A stretch of 64,000 nt of DNA from Anaerolineaceae bacterium (GCA_011620555.1 WOYY01000042.1:43693-107692), one strand, 5' to 3'. Counted from the stretch's first letter, positions 7,946 through 16,277 are shown. The notes: generated by a model not told the origin, from the sequence alone. Program-made: numbers and translations.

Positions 7946-9702
7946 GATTGGAGTTCCTCTTCACTTAACTGTGATGTGGCAATCTCTTTATAAACTGCAC
8001 AGGACTGCAACAATTCCTTGTGCTTGCCAATCCCAACAACCTGTCCTTTATCCAAAACAATAATCCGATCGGCATCCATGATCGTCCCGATCCGCTGGGC
8101 AACGATCAGGTTGGTGACATCACCAGTCTCTTTCTTTAACACCGTGCGCAGTTCGCGATCGGTCTTATAATCCAGGGCCGAAAAACTGTCGTCAAAAATA
8201 TAGATTTCCGGTTTCCGGCAGACCGCCCGGGCAATGGCCAGCCGTTGTTTCTGTCCGCCGGACACGTTCATGCCGCCCTGAGAGATCTGGGCCTCATATT
8301 GGCCATCCATCTGCTCAACAAAATCCGCACTTTGGGCAATCCGAACGGCGTCCCGGATATCCGCTTCCAAAGGCTTTTCACGGCCGTTATCGCCATAGCT
8401 GACATTTTCGCTGACCGTGCCGCGGAACAACACGGCTTTCTGGGGAACATAGCCGATTTTATTGCGCAGCGATTCAAGCGTATAGTCCTTGATATTGACA
8501 CCATCAATGAAAATATCGCCTTCCGTCGCGTCGTAGAAACGGGGCACCAGGTTGATCAGCGTGCTCTTCCCGCTGCCCGTTGAACCGATGAAAGCCACCG
8601 TCTCACCTTTATGGGCGGTAAAACTGACATCCTCCAACACGTATTCAGCCGCATCAGGATACTTAAAGCAAACCTGGTCAAAGACAATCTCACCCGATTG
8701 CCCTGCCTCACCCGCCGTGAGCCAGCCGTCTTTGATTTTCGGTTCCGTATCCAAAACTTCGTTGATCCGGTTGGCGGAAACAGCTGCTCGAGGCAGCAGG
8801 ACAAAGATCAGCGCCAGCATCATGAAAGACATAATGATCTGCATGGCATAGGAGGAGAAAACCACCATATTGGAGAAAATAATGATCCGGTCCATCATAC
8901 CGGCCGCGTTGATCATATAAGCGCCAATCCAGTAGATGGCCAGGGTCAGGCCGCTGAGCAGGACGGTGATTACCGGCATCAGAAACGCCATTCCCCGGCT
9001 GGTAAAGAGCTGTGTAGCCGTCAGTTCCTCATTGGCCTCCTCAAATTTTTGTTCCTGAAAATCCTCAGCGTTGTAGGCCCGAACGACCCGCAGGCCGGTC
9101 AAATTTTCCCGCGTCACCTGGTTCAGGTTATCGGTCAACACCTGCATCTTTTTGAACTTCGGCAGGACAAAGATCAACAGGATCGAAATCAACGCGATCA
9201 GGATCAGCACTGTGATCCCTGTTGCCAAAGTCCACTCATACCCTTTTCCGGCAATCTTGGTAATGGCCCAAACCGCCATGATCGGCGCACGGATGATCAG
9301 CATCAGACCCAGTGTGATCAGCATTTGAACCTGGGTGACATCGTTCGTGGAGCGGGTGATCAGGCTGGCAGTTGAGAACTGATGGATCTCTTCCATTGAA
9401 AAGGAATCGACCTTTTCAAATAACAAACTGCGCAGCCTTTTGGAGAGCGACGCGGCGATCCGTGAGGCAAAGTAGCCAACCACAATGGCTGATGCGAGGC
9501 TGCCGAGCGCGCAGAGCAACATCTTGCCGCCTGCCAGCCAAATATCCGCTATCTCACTGCCCGGCGTTTGGGTCAGCTGGGTGATCTCGGCCATGAAGTC
9601 CGGCAGCTTCAGGTCCAACCAGACCTGGGCAACAATAAAGACCAAACTGATGCCGACCTGAAGCCAATCTTTAGTTTTTAAATGTTTCAATATTTTAAGC
9701 AT
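7942..9702 (-). CDS. ABC exporter half-transporter, degenerate ATP-site subunit
   Basis: The partner of the downstream ABC gene. The 586 residues form six N-terminal membrane helices followed by a nucleotide-binding domain. Walker A is GSTGSGKST and the signature VSGGQ is intact. The Walker B region reads YIFDDSFSALD, with Asp where the catalytic Glu should be, and the H-loop reads IVAQRIGT with Gln instead of His. These substitutions mark the degenerate-site subunit of a heterodimeric exporter; its intact signature would complete the active site of the other subunit. It is first in a two-gene operon directly downstream of marR. AAAGGA is seen before the ATG. Confidence 0.93.
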   Translation of the reverse strand: MLKILKHLKTKDWLQVGISLVFIVAQVWLDLKLPDFMAEITQLTQTPGSEIADIWLAGGKMLLCALGSLASAIVVGYFASRIAASLSKRLRSLLFEKVDSFSMEEIHQFSTASLITRSTNDVTQVQMLITLGLMLIIRAPIMAVWAITKIAGKGYEWTLATGITVLILIALISILLIFVLPKFKKMQVLTDNLNQVTRENLTGLRVVRAYNAEDFQEQKFEEANEELTATQLFTSRGMAFLMPVITVLLSGLTLAIYWIGAYMINAAGMMDRIIIFSNMVVFSSYAMQIIMSFMMLALIFVLLPRAAVSANRINEVLDTEPKIKDGWLTAGEAGQSGEIVFDQVCFKYPDAAEYVLEDVSFTAHKGETVAFIGSTGSGKSTLINLVPRFYDATEGDIFIDGVNIKDYTLESLRNKIGYVPQKAVLFRGTVSENVSYGDNGREKPLEADIRDAVRIAQSADFVEQMDGQYEAQISQGGMNVSGGQKQRLAIARAVCRKPEIYIFDDSFSALDYKTDRELRTVLKKETGDVTNLIVAQRIGTIMDADRIIVLDKGQVVGIGKHKELLQSCAVYKEIATSQLSEEELQS

Positions 9703-9723
9703 AGGGTGTTTCCTTTATGAATG

Positions 9724-9755
9724 CTATTAATGCGATTTGGGATTGGTATTAATAG
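9724..9755. promoter_or_regulatory. Inverted repeat between marR and the ABC operon
   Basis: CTATTAAT at 9724-9731 and its exact complement ATTAATAG at 9748-9755 are separated by 16 bases. They lie between the marR stop and the first ABC start. The ATTAAT core recurs upstream of marR. A binding site for the MarR protein is an inference. Confidence 0.4.
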
Positions 9756-9761
9756 ATGGGG

Positions 9762-10190
9762 TCACTCTTTAGGTTGAGAGATAAGCTCAGCCAGCCGGTC
9801 GGTTATGCGCACAAATTCCTGGGCATCGTGCTCTCCCAAACTTTGGAGCATATCCGTGATATTGCCAAAGACCATTTCCCTGTGTTCAGCAGCCTGCCGT
9901 TCTCCGGCAGAGGTCAGCCGGACCAAAATCCGGCGCCGATCGTCCAAATCAATCTGGCGGGTGATGAGACCTTTATCTTCCAGACTGTTGAGAGCCGCGG
10001 CCACCCGCGCGGTGCTGACCTGCATGACATCGCTGATCTCACTAGGAATCACATCGTCCCCCTTGTGAGCCAGGTATTGCAATACAGAAATTTCACCGTG
10101 CAGCGAAGTATCAATCTGCTTTTGCACTTGAGAATCGCGGATTTTTTTCATTGCCATAAGCAGAGTCCTGCTTAATTGATCATAATCCAT
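9762..10190 (-). CDS. MarR-family transcriptional regulator
   Basis: A 142-residue winged-helix regulator. A helical N-terminus (MDYDQLSRTLLMAMKKIRDS) precedes a DNA-binding core with the recognition helix in STARVAAALNSLEDKGL. The wing follows as DDRRRILVRLTSAG, the hallmark of MarR. It precedes and reads in the same direction as the heterodimeric ABC exporter, the usual layout for a drug-responsive repressor of its own efflux pump. GAGG lies eight bases before the ATG. The ligand is unknown. Confidence 0.93.
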   Translation of the reverse strand: MDYDQLSRTLLMAMKKIRDSQVQKQIDTSLHGEISVLQYLAHKGDDVIPSEISDVMQVSTARVAAALNSLEDKGLITRQIDLDDRRRILVRLTSAGERQAAEHREMVFGNITDMLQSLGEHDAQEFVRITDRLAELISQPKE

Positions 10191-10227
10191 TTAAATTACC
10201 TCACACTGTTAGTAATTAATCCTGTTT

Positions 10228-10256
10228 ATCATATAACCAGAGAAGCCAAAAATCAA
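10228..10256 (-). promoter_or_regulatory. Promoter of marR-ABC operon
   Basis: On the minus strand, -35 TTGATT (10256-10251) and -10 TATGAT (10233-10228) are spaced 17 bases apart, giving a start near 10221 and a leader of about 30 bases to the marR ATG. Confidence 0.6.
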
Positions 10257-10275
10257 GGGCGCTGGTGTAAAATGG

Positions 10276-10285
10276 TTATTAATAA
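10276..10285. promoter_or_regulatory. Palindrome upstream of marR promoter
   Basis: TTATTAATAA is a perfect 10-base palindrome located 20 bases upstream of the marR -35 box. It shares the ATTAAT core with the inverted repeat at 9724-9755, so it may be a MarR site. It is short and AT-rich, so chance is possible. Confidence 0.3.
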
Positions 10286-10392
10286 TTGGGAAGAAGGGAA
10301 AAAACCAAAAAGGGATTCCAGGAAAAATCTGATCCATTGGGGGTTGGTGAAATAATTAATTCGGTGGCAAGATTTCGATCTCCAACCTGACC

Positions 10393-10417
10393 AAAAAAAC
10401 CGCGCTCACTCGCGCGG
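10393..10417 (-). terminator. Terminator after the serine tRNA pair
   Basis: CCGCGC (10400-10405) pairs with GCGCGG (10412-10417). On the minus strand the stem is followed by a run of seven T (10399-10393), just past tRNA-Ser(GCT). Confidence 0.8.
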
Positions 10418-10435
10418 ATTTTCTTTCTTCAAAGG

Positions 10436-10524
10436 CGGGGAGGGAGGGATTCGAACCCTCGGTTGAGTTTTAACCCAACAACCACTTAGCAGGCGGTCCC
10501 AATCGTCCACTCTGGCACCTCCCC
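10436..10524 (-). tRNA. tRNA-Ser, anticodon GCT
   Basis: On the minus strand, acceptor GGGGAGG pairs with CCTCCCC, and the T arm GAGGG-TTCGAAT-CCCTC is perfect. The anticodon stem ACCGC/GTGGT holds the loop CTGCTAA, giving GCT, which reads AGC and AGU. The long variable arm is typical of serine. CCA is not encoded. Confidence 0.97.
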
Positions 10525-10562
10525 ATGCTGTTGATTCTCTTGTCCCTCCACTAAAGATCAGG

Positions 10563-10649
10563 CGGAGGGAGAGGGATTCGAACCCACGGTGGGCGCAAAC
10601 CCACACCTGTTTTCAAGACAGGCGCCATAGTCCACTCGGCCATCCCTCC
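10563..10649 (-). tRNA. tRNA-Ser, anticodon TGA
   Basis: On the minus strand, acceptor GGAGGGA pairs with TCCCTCC, and the anticodon stem CCTGT/ACAGG holds the loop CTTGAAA, giving TGA. A T arm and a long variable arm are present. It lies 38 bases upstream of tRNA-Ser(GCT) in the same direction and is probably co-transcribed with it. Confidence 0.97.
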
Positions 10650-10701
10650 AGAGAGTTGAATTCTAACATTAATCCCAAGGCGGGGCAAGGCAATTGCATG
10701 T

Positions 10702-10733
10702 GAAAAGGGTGCGCTCTCCTAAAGAACGCACCC
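10702..10733 (-). terminator. Terminator of the GGDEF gene
   Basis: GGGTGCG (10707-10713) pairs with CGCACCC (10727-10733). On the minus strand TTTT follows (10706-10703). It lies about 40 bases past the stop of the diguanylate cyclase gene. Confidence 0.65.
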
Positions 10734-10770
10734 CGAGACAACCTCATTTCAGGCCCATCCGCGCCCAGTT

Positions 10771-11766
10771 TCAGTCTTCATAGACGTTCAGCCGCACGAT
10801 CGACTTCCCAATCTCCTTGGACTGATAGAGCGCTTCAAAACCCTGCACCAATAATTCCGAGACCTGCAGGTTGGGATGCTTCGCCGCCGATACGCCCACA
10901 GCCCCAATCGAGGCCTTGACCGAAAGGGTCTCCGTATCAGAGATCTGAATGGTGATCTCGCTGATCTTCTCATGGACCCTTTCCAGGATCGGCCGGAACT
11001 GCATCTTGTTGGACAATGCAAAGTAGACCAGGAACTCATCACCGCCAATCCTGCCCGCCCCATCATAGCTCCGGGTGGAGATGTTGAGCTTCCGCGCCAG
11101 GTCAATCAACACCTGATCGCCGACTTCGGTGCCATACTTTTCATTGATCATCTTCATGCCATCAACGTCAACCACGGCCAAGCCAAAGTAAAGCTTGGTC
11201 CGTTTCGCCCGGTCCAGCTCATTTTCCGCTCGGCTCAGGATCGCCCGCCGGTTGAATAAACCCGTCAGCGAATCAATGGTCGCCAGCACTTCCAGGCGTT
11301 CACTCAATTCCTCCAGATGGATGTTCTTCCTTTGCAGTGAACGCTGCAGGCTGGCCAATTCATTATTCACCCTGGCCAAGCCGCTGGCTTCTCCGCCGCT
11401 CTGTTCTTCCGGGAGGGGAAAGAACAGGGCAACCGGCTTTTTCTCATTGACCTCCAGATCAAAGAAGAAGGATTCCAGGGGCTGATCGGAGATCCTGATA
11501 ACGACCAGCTTGAGCCAGGCCAGCACCGAACAGTAGACCGTATTATAAGGAATCGGCATCATCGGCCAGAGTTCCCAATTCATCACAGCCTGATCGGTCT
11601 CACAGGTATCGAATAGGAGCTGCAATTTACTGAGGGACTTATCGTTAAAGATGTCCCTCAGGTTCTTGATCTCTGTCCACGAAAACAGCCTCAGCCCATC
11701 GGACAGCACATATTCAAGATCTTTACGACGGTCGCAGATAAAAGTTGAAACGTTAACTGAATTCAT
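10771..11766 (-). CDS. Diguanylate cyclase (GGDEF) with unassigned N-terminal domain
   Basis: Probably makes cyclic di-GMP from two GTP. The 331-residue protein has no membrane segment. Residues 1-125 form an unrecognised domain containing a WELWPMMPIPYNTVY stretch. A coiled coil at about 130-160 joins it to the GGDEF domain. The active-site GGDEF is intact at about 241-245. An RxxD motif (RSYD) sits five residues upstream, where the inhibitory product-binding site is expected, so feedback control is likely. I prefer ATG 11766 over GTG 11772 because GAGG is six bases from it. The input signal is unknown. Confidence 0.92.
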   Translation of the reverse strand: MNSVNVSTFICDRRKDLEYVLSDGLRLFSWTEIKNLRDIFNDKSLSKLQLLFDTCETDQAVMNWELWPMMPIPYNTVYCSVLAWLKLVVIRISDQPLESFFFDLEVNEKKPVALFFPLPEEQSGGEASGLARVNNELASLQRSLQRKNIHLEELSERLEVLATIDSLTGLFNRRAILSRAENELDRAKRTKLYFGLAVVDVDGMKMINEKYGTEVGDQVLIDLARKLNISTRSYDGAGRIGGDEFLVYFALSNKMQFRPILERVHEKISEITIQISDTETLSVKASIGAVGVSAAKHPNLQVSELLVQGFEALYQSKEIGKSIVRLNVYED

Positions 11767-11772
11767 AATCAC

Positions 11773-11966
11773 CCTCGGAATCCCGGATTAAGCTGTCGAT
11801 TTAAGAACATCTATCTATGGCTGAGTGGCGGAACCCAGCCGCTTCTTTTTAAAAACGCTGCTCTGGATGGAAACCTCGATAAAAGCATCCCCAAGATGGG
11901 AACCGGCAACTGTTAAGCTTCGAGAGGAAGGCATTAGCGTCTGATTGCCATCTATCCCTTATTATA
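11773..11966 (-). promoter_or_regulatory. Long, structured leader of the GGDEF gene
   Basis: A minus-strand TATAAT (11966-11961) predicts a start near 11954 and a leader of about 185 bases before the GGDEF gene. By eye the leader can form small hairpins: CTTC/GAAG around 11917-11929, CCATC/GGATG near 11886-11900, and GGCTG/CAGCC at 11819-11840. Length and position suggest a cis-regulatory RNA, but it does not fit the cyclic di-GMP-I consensus or any other class I can recall. Confidence 0.3.
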
Positions 11967-12037
11967 CTATTACAAACAATCTGTTTAGCTCTGTTTATTT
12001 ATGACTATTCTAGCGTAAATGGACTGGCTTTTTCAAG

Positions 12038-13144
12038 CTAGGGGAACCGGGTATCCGTCGGCCAGGGGGTGATCGAGGGTTGAGGCGCGCCCGGCTCCCC
12101 GGTCGTCCCGGATTCTGGCGCAATGGGCGTCACCGTCGGCAGTCTGCCAGGCTCGCAGGGCAGCTCCGTCACGGCCTGCTCCGTGGGTTGCACTGCAACG
12201 GTGGGGGTATCCTGCGCCTCCAGCCTGCCGGACCACCAGCGCAGCCCCAGCAGCGCGGCCGCAATCAGCAAAATGAGGGCTGCCAGCCCAACCAGGCAGC
12301 CCAGCGCCCCACGGCGCTTGGGCGAATCCTTCGCCCCGCCATCTTTGCGCGGCACCTCCAGCAGGACCACGGTGATATTATCATGCCCGCCCCGTTCGTT
12401 CGCCATCCCGATCAGCACATCCGGGGCCTTCTCCAGTCTCTCGCGTTCGAGAACGGCGCGTACCTCTTCATCACTGACCAGGTCCGTCAGCCCATCGCTG
12501 CAAAGCAGGATCAGATCCTCCGGCAGCAGCCGCAGCCCCTGGTTCATCCGGGCGGCCTCGTCATCCTCCCCTTCAAAAAACCACAAGCGAAAATCCGGCT
12601 CCGCGGGGGCTTTCGACCCCAAATAGCGCCGGATCACATGGGCATTGGGATGGTCGGCGCCCGCTTCGCCGTTGATGATCCCGGCATCCATCGCCTCCTG
12701 AACCCAGGTGTGATCGGTGGTAAGCTGGACAAAATTCCCCTTGCGCAGCAGGTAAATCCGTGAGTCGCCGAGATTGGCTGTGTAGAGCCGGTCTCCAATC
12801 ACCCAGGCGCAGGCGCAGGTCGCCCCCATCCCGGCCCGGCCGTGGTCCGCGCGCGAAGCCTCAAAAATCGCCTGGCTGGCCTGCACGATCGCCGCAGACA
12901 GAGTCTCCAAGGGTTGGCTGCCGTCGCTCGCCCCGACCACCTCCGTGACCAGCGAAACTCCCATCTCAGCGGCCACCTCGCCTGCCCTGTGCCCGCCAAT
13001 CCCATCACAAAGCACAGCCAACACCTGCGGCCCGGCATCGCTTTTAAAAACGGAGACACCGTAGCGGTCTTCATTTTGTTTCCCGGTCATCCCGGGGTGA
13101 CTGTTGGCGGCAACGTGGAGGTGAGGGCGTTCAGTTTTGATCAT
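12038..13144 (-). CDS. PP2C-family Ser/Thr protein phosphatase, membrane-anchored
   Basis: A metal-dependent protein phosphatase removing phosphate from Ser/Thr. Of 368 residues the first 260 or so are the PP2C domain: NEDRYGV near 24, VLCDGIGGHRAGE (metal-binding Asp47-Gly), NLGDSRIYLLR, LLCSDGLTD and GGHDNITVVLLE. A single membrane helix at about 283-303 follows, then a Pro/Thr-rich tail of about 65 residues outside the cell. It overlaps the FHA-like gene by four bases, so substrate recognition through phospho-Thr and dephosphorylation are genetically linked. No Ser/Thr kinase gene lies nearby in the window. Confidence 0.92.
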   Translation of the reverse strand: MIKTERPHLHVAANSHPGMTGKQNEDRYGVSVFKSDAGPQVLAVLCDGIGGHRAGEVAAEMGVSLVTEVVGASDGSQPLETLSAAIVQASQAIFEASRADHGRAGMGATCACAWVIGDRLYTANLGDSRIYLLRKGNFVQLTTDHTWVQEAMDAGIINGEAGADHPNAHVIRRYLGSKAPAEPDFRLWFFEGEDDEAARMNQGLRLLPEDLILLCSDGLTDLVSDEEVRAVLERERLEKAPDVLIGMANERGGHDNITVVLLEVPRKDGGAKDSPKRRGALGCLVGLAALILLIAAALLGLRWWSGRLEAQDTPTVAVQPTEQAVTELPCEPGRLPTVTPIAPESGTTGEPGAPQPSITPWPTDTRFP

Positions 13145-15036
13145 AAGAGCGGTTCGTATTTTGCCACAGAGGCTTGTCCGGAAGAAGTTTCCTTATTTAT
13201 TGTAAACCGAAAGCCGGTTTTCCCAAAATGAAGCAGGTCCCCCAACCGCACTTCCAGCGGCTCAGTCCCCACCGCCTGACCGTTCAACCAAACGCGGGTC
13301 TCCAAACCCTCACTATGGAGCCAGAAGCGCCCCTCCTGAAAATTGAACCAGACTCGCCCCCCCTCCCAGTTGCCCTCCGCAAGCAAAGATGATTCCGACG
13401 GCAGGTCATCCGGCAGGACGGTCCGAATCCTTCTGATCGGGATGCAATCCGGGTCCGCCAGCCCCAGCAGGGACCGGCTCGGCACCAGATTGGCCAGCAC
13501 GGCTTGGTCAGCGGCGGTCAGCGGCCGGGGGGGTGGGGCCTCTTCGCTTCCCGCCGGTATGCGCCCAAGCTTTTCGGTTTTTCGGGCGTAAAAGACGCGC
13601 GTCGCCAGCCAAACCACCAGCATGACCAGCGAAATGCCGGTCAGGAAGGCGGCGGCCAGCAAACCCGCCCGGACCCAGTCGAAGCCCGGCTCAGGTTCCG
13701 GGGTCACGATCACCACCTGCACCGGGAAAGCGATCGTCTCCGCCGAAAGGCCCAATTGGTCCTCCACTTTCACCCGAATAAAGTGGGTGCCGTCCACCTT
13801 ATAGGGCGAGAGGTCCCAGGTGAAGCTGTCAAAGGGCGCTTCCTGGTTGATATCCACAACCTCGCCATCCACAAGCAGCCGGCTGGCGGTCAGGGCACGG
13901 GGATGCCCATCCGGGAATTGGACCAGGATCGAGAGCGCTTCAGCCTGCGGCTCGAGAATTTGCTCCTCCTCGGGGCCCTGCCAGGTGCGCTCGATCAGGA
14001 TCGGCGGTGAAAGGAGCATCGGGTTGGGGGGCAGCACTTCCACAACAAGGGGCTGGGCTTCGCCTTCCGCAACCACGCCGTCCAGGTCCACAGACACCCC
14101 CAGCGGATAGGACCCGCTCGCATTCAAAGCCGAGGTGTAGGTCAGGCTGCTCACCCGGCCCAGCCCCGCGTGCAGGGCATCCAAATCGGGAAGCCCTTCC
14201 AGGCCGGTGTAGTGCAAAAACTGCCCGCCGGTATCAGCGGCCAAAGCCACCAGCGCCGCGCCCTGGTCATTGCTCAGAAAGTAACTCTCCCCCACCATCC
14301 AGACGTCCACGCGGATCCCCTGGCCGCGGGCCAGCTGGGTCAACGCGTTGAGGGCCTCAATCTGGTCCGGCAGCGGCGGCGGGGTGAGATAGAGAACCGT
14401 CTGGTCCACGCCGAAATCAGCCGGTTCAGCCACCATGCTTTGGATCGCGTTCTGCAGGCTGGTCAGCTCCGGCTCCATCAACCGGAAATTGGGCTGATAA
14501 GCCTCCAGACCGTTCAGCCAGGTCCGCGGCGTGTTGGTCCAATCCACCAGGGTGCCCTCATTGGTCTCCAACGACCAGGCGTCCTCGCCGTGCAGGGCGC
14601 TGCCGCGGGCCCAATCCGCCAGCGCAGCGGTCAGCTTCTCATAGCGGGATACCCCGTCCTCGTCCCGAAGGTCCATTTGGCGATCGCCGTTGACCGCCAG
14701 GGTGAAATGAACGCCCCGATATTCCTCGAACAGATCATCAACCGGCAGCGCCTCACCGTTTTCAACCACCCGCACCTGGTCCGCGCCGTAGCCGGCCAGC
14801 GGCTGGTTGTTGGCATCCAAGACCTTGAACTCCAATTCGAGGGTCGGGAAAGTGGAAATATCCGGCGGCTGCACCACCACCGTCGCGGCCGCCTGCCCGC
14901 TGACTGGCTTGAGCGGACTAAGGGCAAACAGCAGGACAACACTCCAGACAACAGACGCCCGGAATAGGGAAACGCCAGGGGCGATTAAGTACCCCTGGCG
15001 ATCGTTCTTCAACCTTGCTTTCAACAGTGCTGCCAT
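13141..15036 (-). CDS. Membrane protein with VWA-like extracellular region and C-terminal FHA-like domain
   Basis: A 631-residue protein with an N-terminal membrane segment or signal (about 22-45). A long extracellular part resembles a degenerate von Willebrand A domain (FTLAVNGDRQMDLRDEDG in the place of the usual metal site) and is followed by Ig-like strands. A second membrane helix lies at about 455-482. The cytosolic tail has an FHA-like fold from about 535 to 612 (IPIRRIRTVLP, RVWLNGQAVG, LRLGD-type turn, FRFTI). FHA domains bind phosphothreonine. The position between a membrane protein gene and the PP2C gene suggests a membrane phospho-signalling module. The canonical FHA GR..S..H residues are not clear, so the domain call is moderate. 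Confidence 0.7.
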   Translation of the reverse strand: MAALLKARLKNDRQGYLIAPGVSLFRASVVWSVVLLFALSPLKPVSGQAAATVVVQPPDISTFPTLELEFKVLDANNQPLAGYGADQVRVVENGEALPVDDLFEEYRGVHFTLAVNGDRQMDLRDEDGVSRYEKLTAALADWARGSALHGEDAWSLETNEGTLVDWTNTPRTWLNGLEAYQPNFRLMEPELTSLQNAIQSMVAEPADFGVDQTVLYLTPPPLPDQIEALNALTQLARGQGIRVDVWMVGESYFLSNDQGAALVALAADTGGQFLHYTGLEGLPDLDALHAGLGRVSSLTYTSALNASGSYPLGVSVDLDGVVAEGEAQPLVVEVLPPNPMLLSPPILIERTWQGPEEEQILEPQAEALSILVQFPDGHPRALTASRLLVDGEVVDINQEAPFDSFTWDLSPYKVDGTHFIRVKVEDQLGLSAETIAFPVQVVIVTPEPEPGFDWVRAGLLAAAFLTGISLVMLVVWLATRVFYARKTEKLGRIPAGSEEAPPPRPLTAADQAVLANLVPSRSLLGLADPDCIPIRRIRTVLPDDLPSESSLLAEGNWEGGRVWFNFQEGRFWLHSEGLETRVWLNGQAVGTEPLEVRLGDLLHFGKTGFRFTINKETSSGQASVAKYEPLL

Positions 15037-15063
15037 TATCCCTTGCTATGCATCTGAGCGGTT

Positions 15064-16041
15064 CTACTCCGCTTCATCCTCGGGCAGGGAAATGACCTCT
15101 GGCGCCAGATCGCTGCCTTCAGCCAAGCGGCGGTAGGTCAGCGTCCAGGCTGTGAGCACATAGGCCTGCAGAACGCCATTCAGGAAGATCGTCAAAGGCA
15201 GAGCGACCAAAAATAACACCCCCGAAATGATCAGACCCGTGCGGATGACTCCTTCGCCGGCTGAGATGATATTGATGACCACTGGCAGGAAGGATGCAAA
15301 AATCGGCACAGCGATCAGCAGACCGATCACAAACTGACCAAGCCCAAGGATCAGGAGCATCACAGCCACCTGTCCCAGGTTTTGGGTGATCAGGTCCCAG
15401 GCCCGGCCGATCGCTTCAAAGAGTCCCAAATCCTCTTCAATAATGGCAATCGTGCTGAATTTCACCAGGGTTTGAATGAACCATCCCAGCGGGATCAGCA
15501 GGAACAGACCCAGGAAACAGGTGAAGACGGTAAAGAGAACGACGGGCAAAGCGAGGATCAGGCCCCCAACCAGCCCCGCCACCCGCACGCCGAAGGTCAG
15601 CAGCACCACTTTCCAGTAATGGGGCTTGATCCCCTTGAAGATTGCGCCGAAGGAAATCGGCTTTTCATCTTCGCCGGCGCGGTCCGCCATCCCGGCGCCT
15701 TTGATCACGCCGGTGGTCCCCAGTGTGCCAACCAGCAGGGACAGGAACGAGAACACAAAGATCACAATAAGCGCGCCAACCCCGATCAGCACCCAGACCC
15801 CCGGTCGAATATCGGATAGTGAGCGGAAAAACTGCTGAAAATTATGCTGCATCTGGGGGCCAAGGAAGGACGGGCCGTTCTGGAAGCCGCTGCCGCCGCT
15901 GGAACTCAAAGTGCTGGAACTAGCGCGCCCGCCGCCGCCACTGCTGGCAGCGCCGAAACCGGCCAGAACGCCGAACAGCCAGAGGATTTTATGCTTCCAA
16001 ATCGTCTTCCAGGCTTTTGAAAGAATTTTTCCGTAATCCAT
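15064..16041 (-). CDS. Polytopic membrane protein, unassigned
   Basis: A 325-residue protein with about six membrane helices. A Gly/Ser-rich segment at about 33-48 follows a WKTIWKHKILWLFGVLAG opening. This layout is seen in membrane proteins of unknown function related to glycerophosphodiester phosphodiesterase membrane domains; I do not assign a function. I prefer ATG 16041 over 16047 because AAAGGAG is six bases from the former and directly abuts the latter. It is first in the operon with the FHA-like and PP2C genes (27-base gap, then a four-base overlap). Confidence 0.8.
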   Translation of the reverse strand: MDYGKILSKAWKTIWKHKILWLFGVLAGFGAASSGGGGRASSSTLSSSGGSGFQNGPSFLGPQMQHNFQQFFRSLSDIRPGVWVLIGVGALIVIFVFSFLSLLVGTLGTTGVIKGAGMADRAGEDEKPISFGAIFKGIKPHYWKVVLLTFGVRVAGLVGGLILALPVVLFTVFTCFLGLFLLIPLGWFIQTLVKFSTIAIIEEDLGLFEAIGRAWDLITQNLGQVAVMLLILGLGQFVIGLLIAVPIFASFLPVVINIISAGEGVIRTGLIISGVLFLVALPLTIFLNGVLQAYVLTAWTLTYRRLAEGSDLAPEVISLPEDEAE

Positions 16042-16098
16042 ATTCATCTCCTTTATAACCTTCCTGCTTTAAATAAATGTAAATGAAACTCTGAATCC

Positions 16099-16128
16099 AT
16101 TATATCTGGATTTAAAACCGAAGCCCAA
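16099..16128 (-). promoter_or_regulatory. Promoter of the membrane protein/FHA/PP2C operon
   Basis: Minus-strand -35 TTGGGC (16128-16123) and -10 TATAAT (16104-16099) have an 18-base spacer. They lie about 55 bases upstream of the first gene. Confidence 0.5.
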
Positions 16129-16263
16129 GAAAACCTAGGGATTTTGCAAATACGCCGCTATCAAATGGCTATCAACGCACTTCCGGGCATTCAGATTTGA
16201 CCTAAATGCGTGAATTTGATAAGCTTAATTGCTGCCTGGTGGGGTGTTGACCCAAGCTGCAAT

Positions 16264-16277
16264 GGACAAATTTGTCC
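16264..16277. promoter_or_regulatory. Perfect palindrome upstream of an ABC exporter pair
   Basis: GGACAAATTTGTCC is a perfect 14-base dyad, and the next flanking bases extend the symmetry with one mismatch. It ends 35 bases before the TTG start of the ABC gene at 16313. A TTGACC lies just upstream at 16248-16253. It is a good candidate repressor site, though no regulator gene adjoins it. Confidence 0.5.

Noticed and set aside
11773..11966. Cyclic di-GMP-I (GEMM) riboswitch in the GGDEF leader
   Set aside because: An ACGC-AATGCC-like stretch is present, but the preceding paired helix with GCAAACC and its receptor helix are missing.
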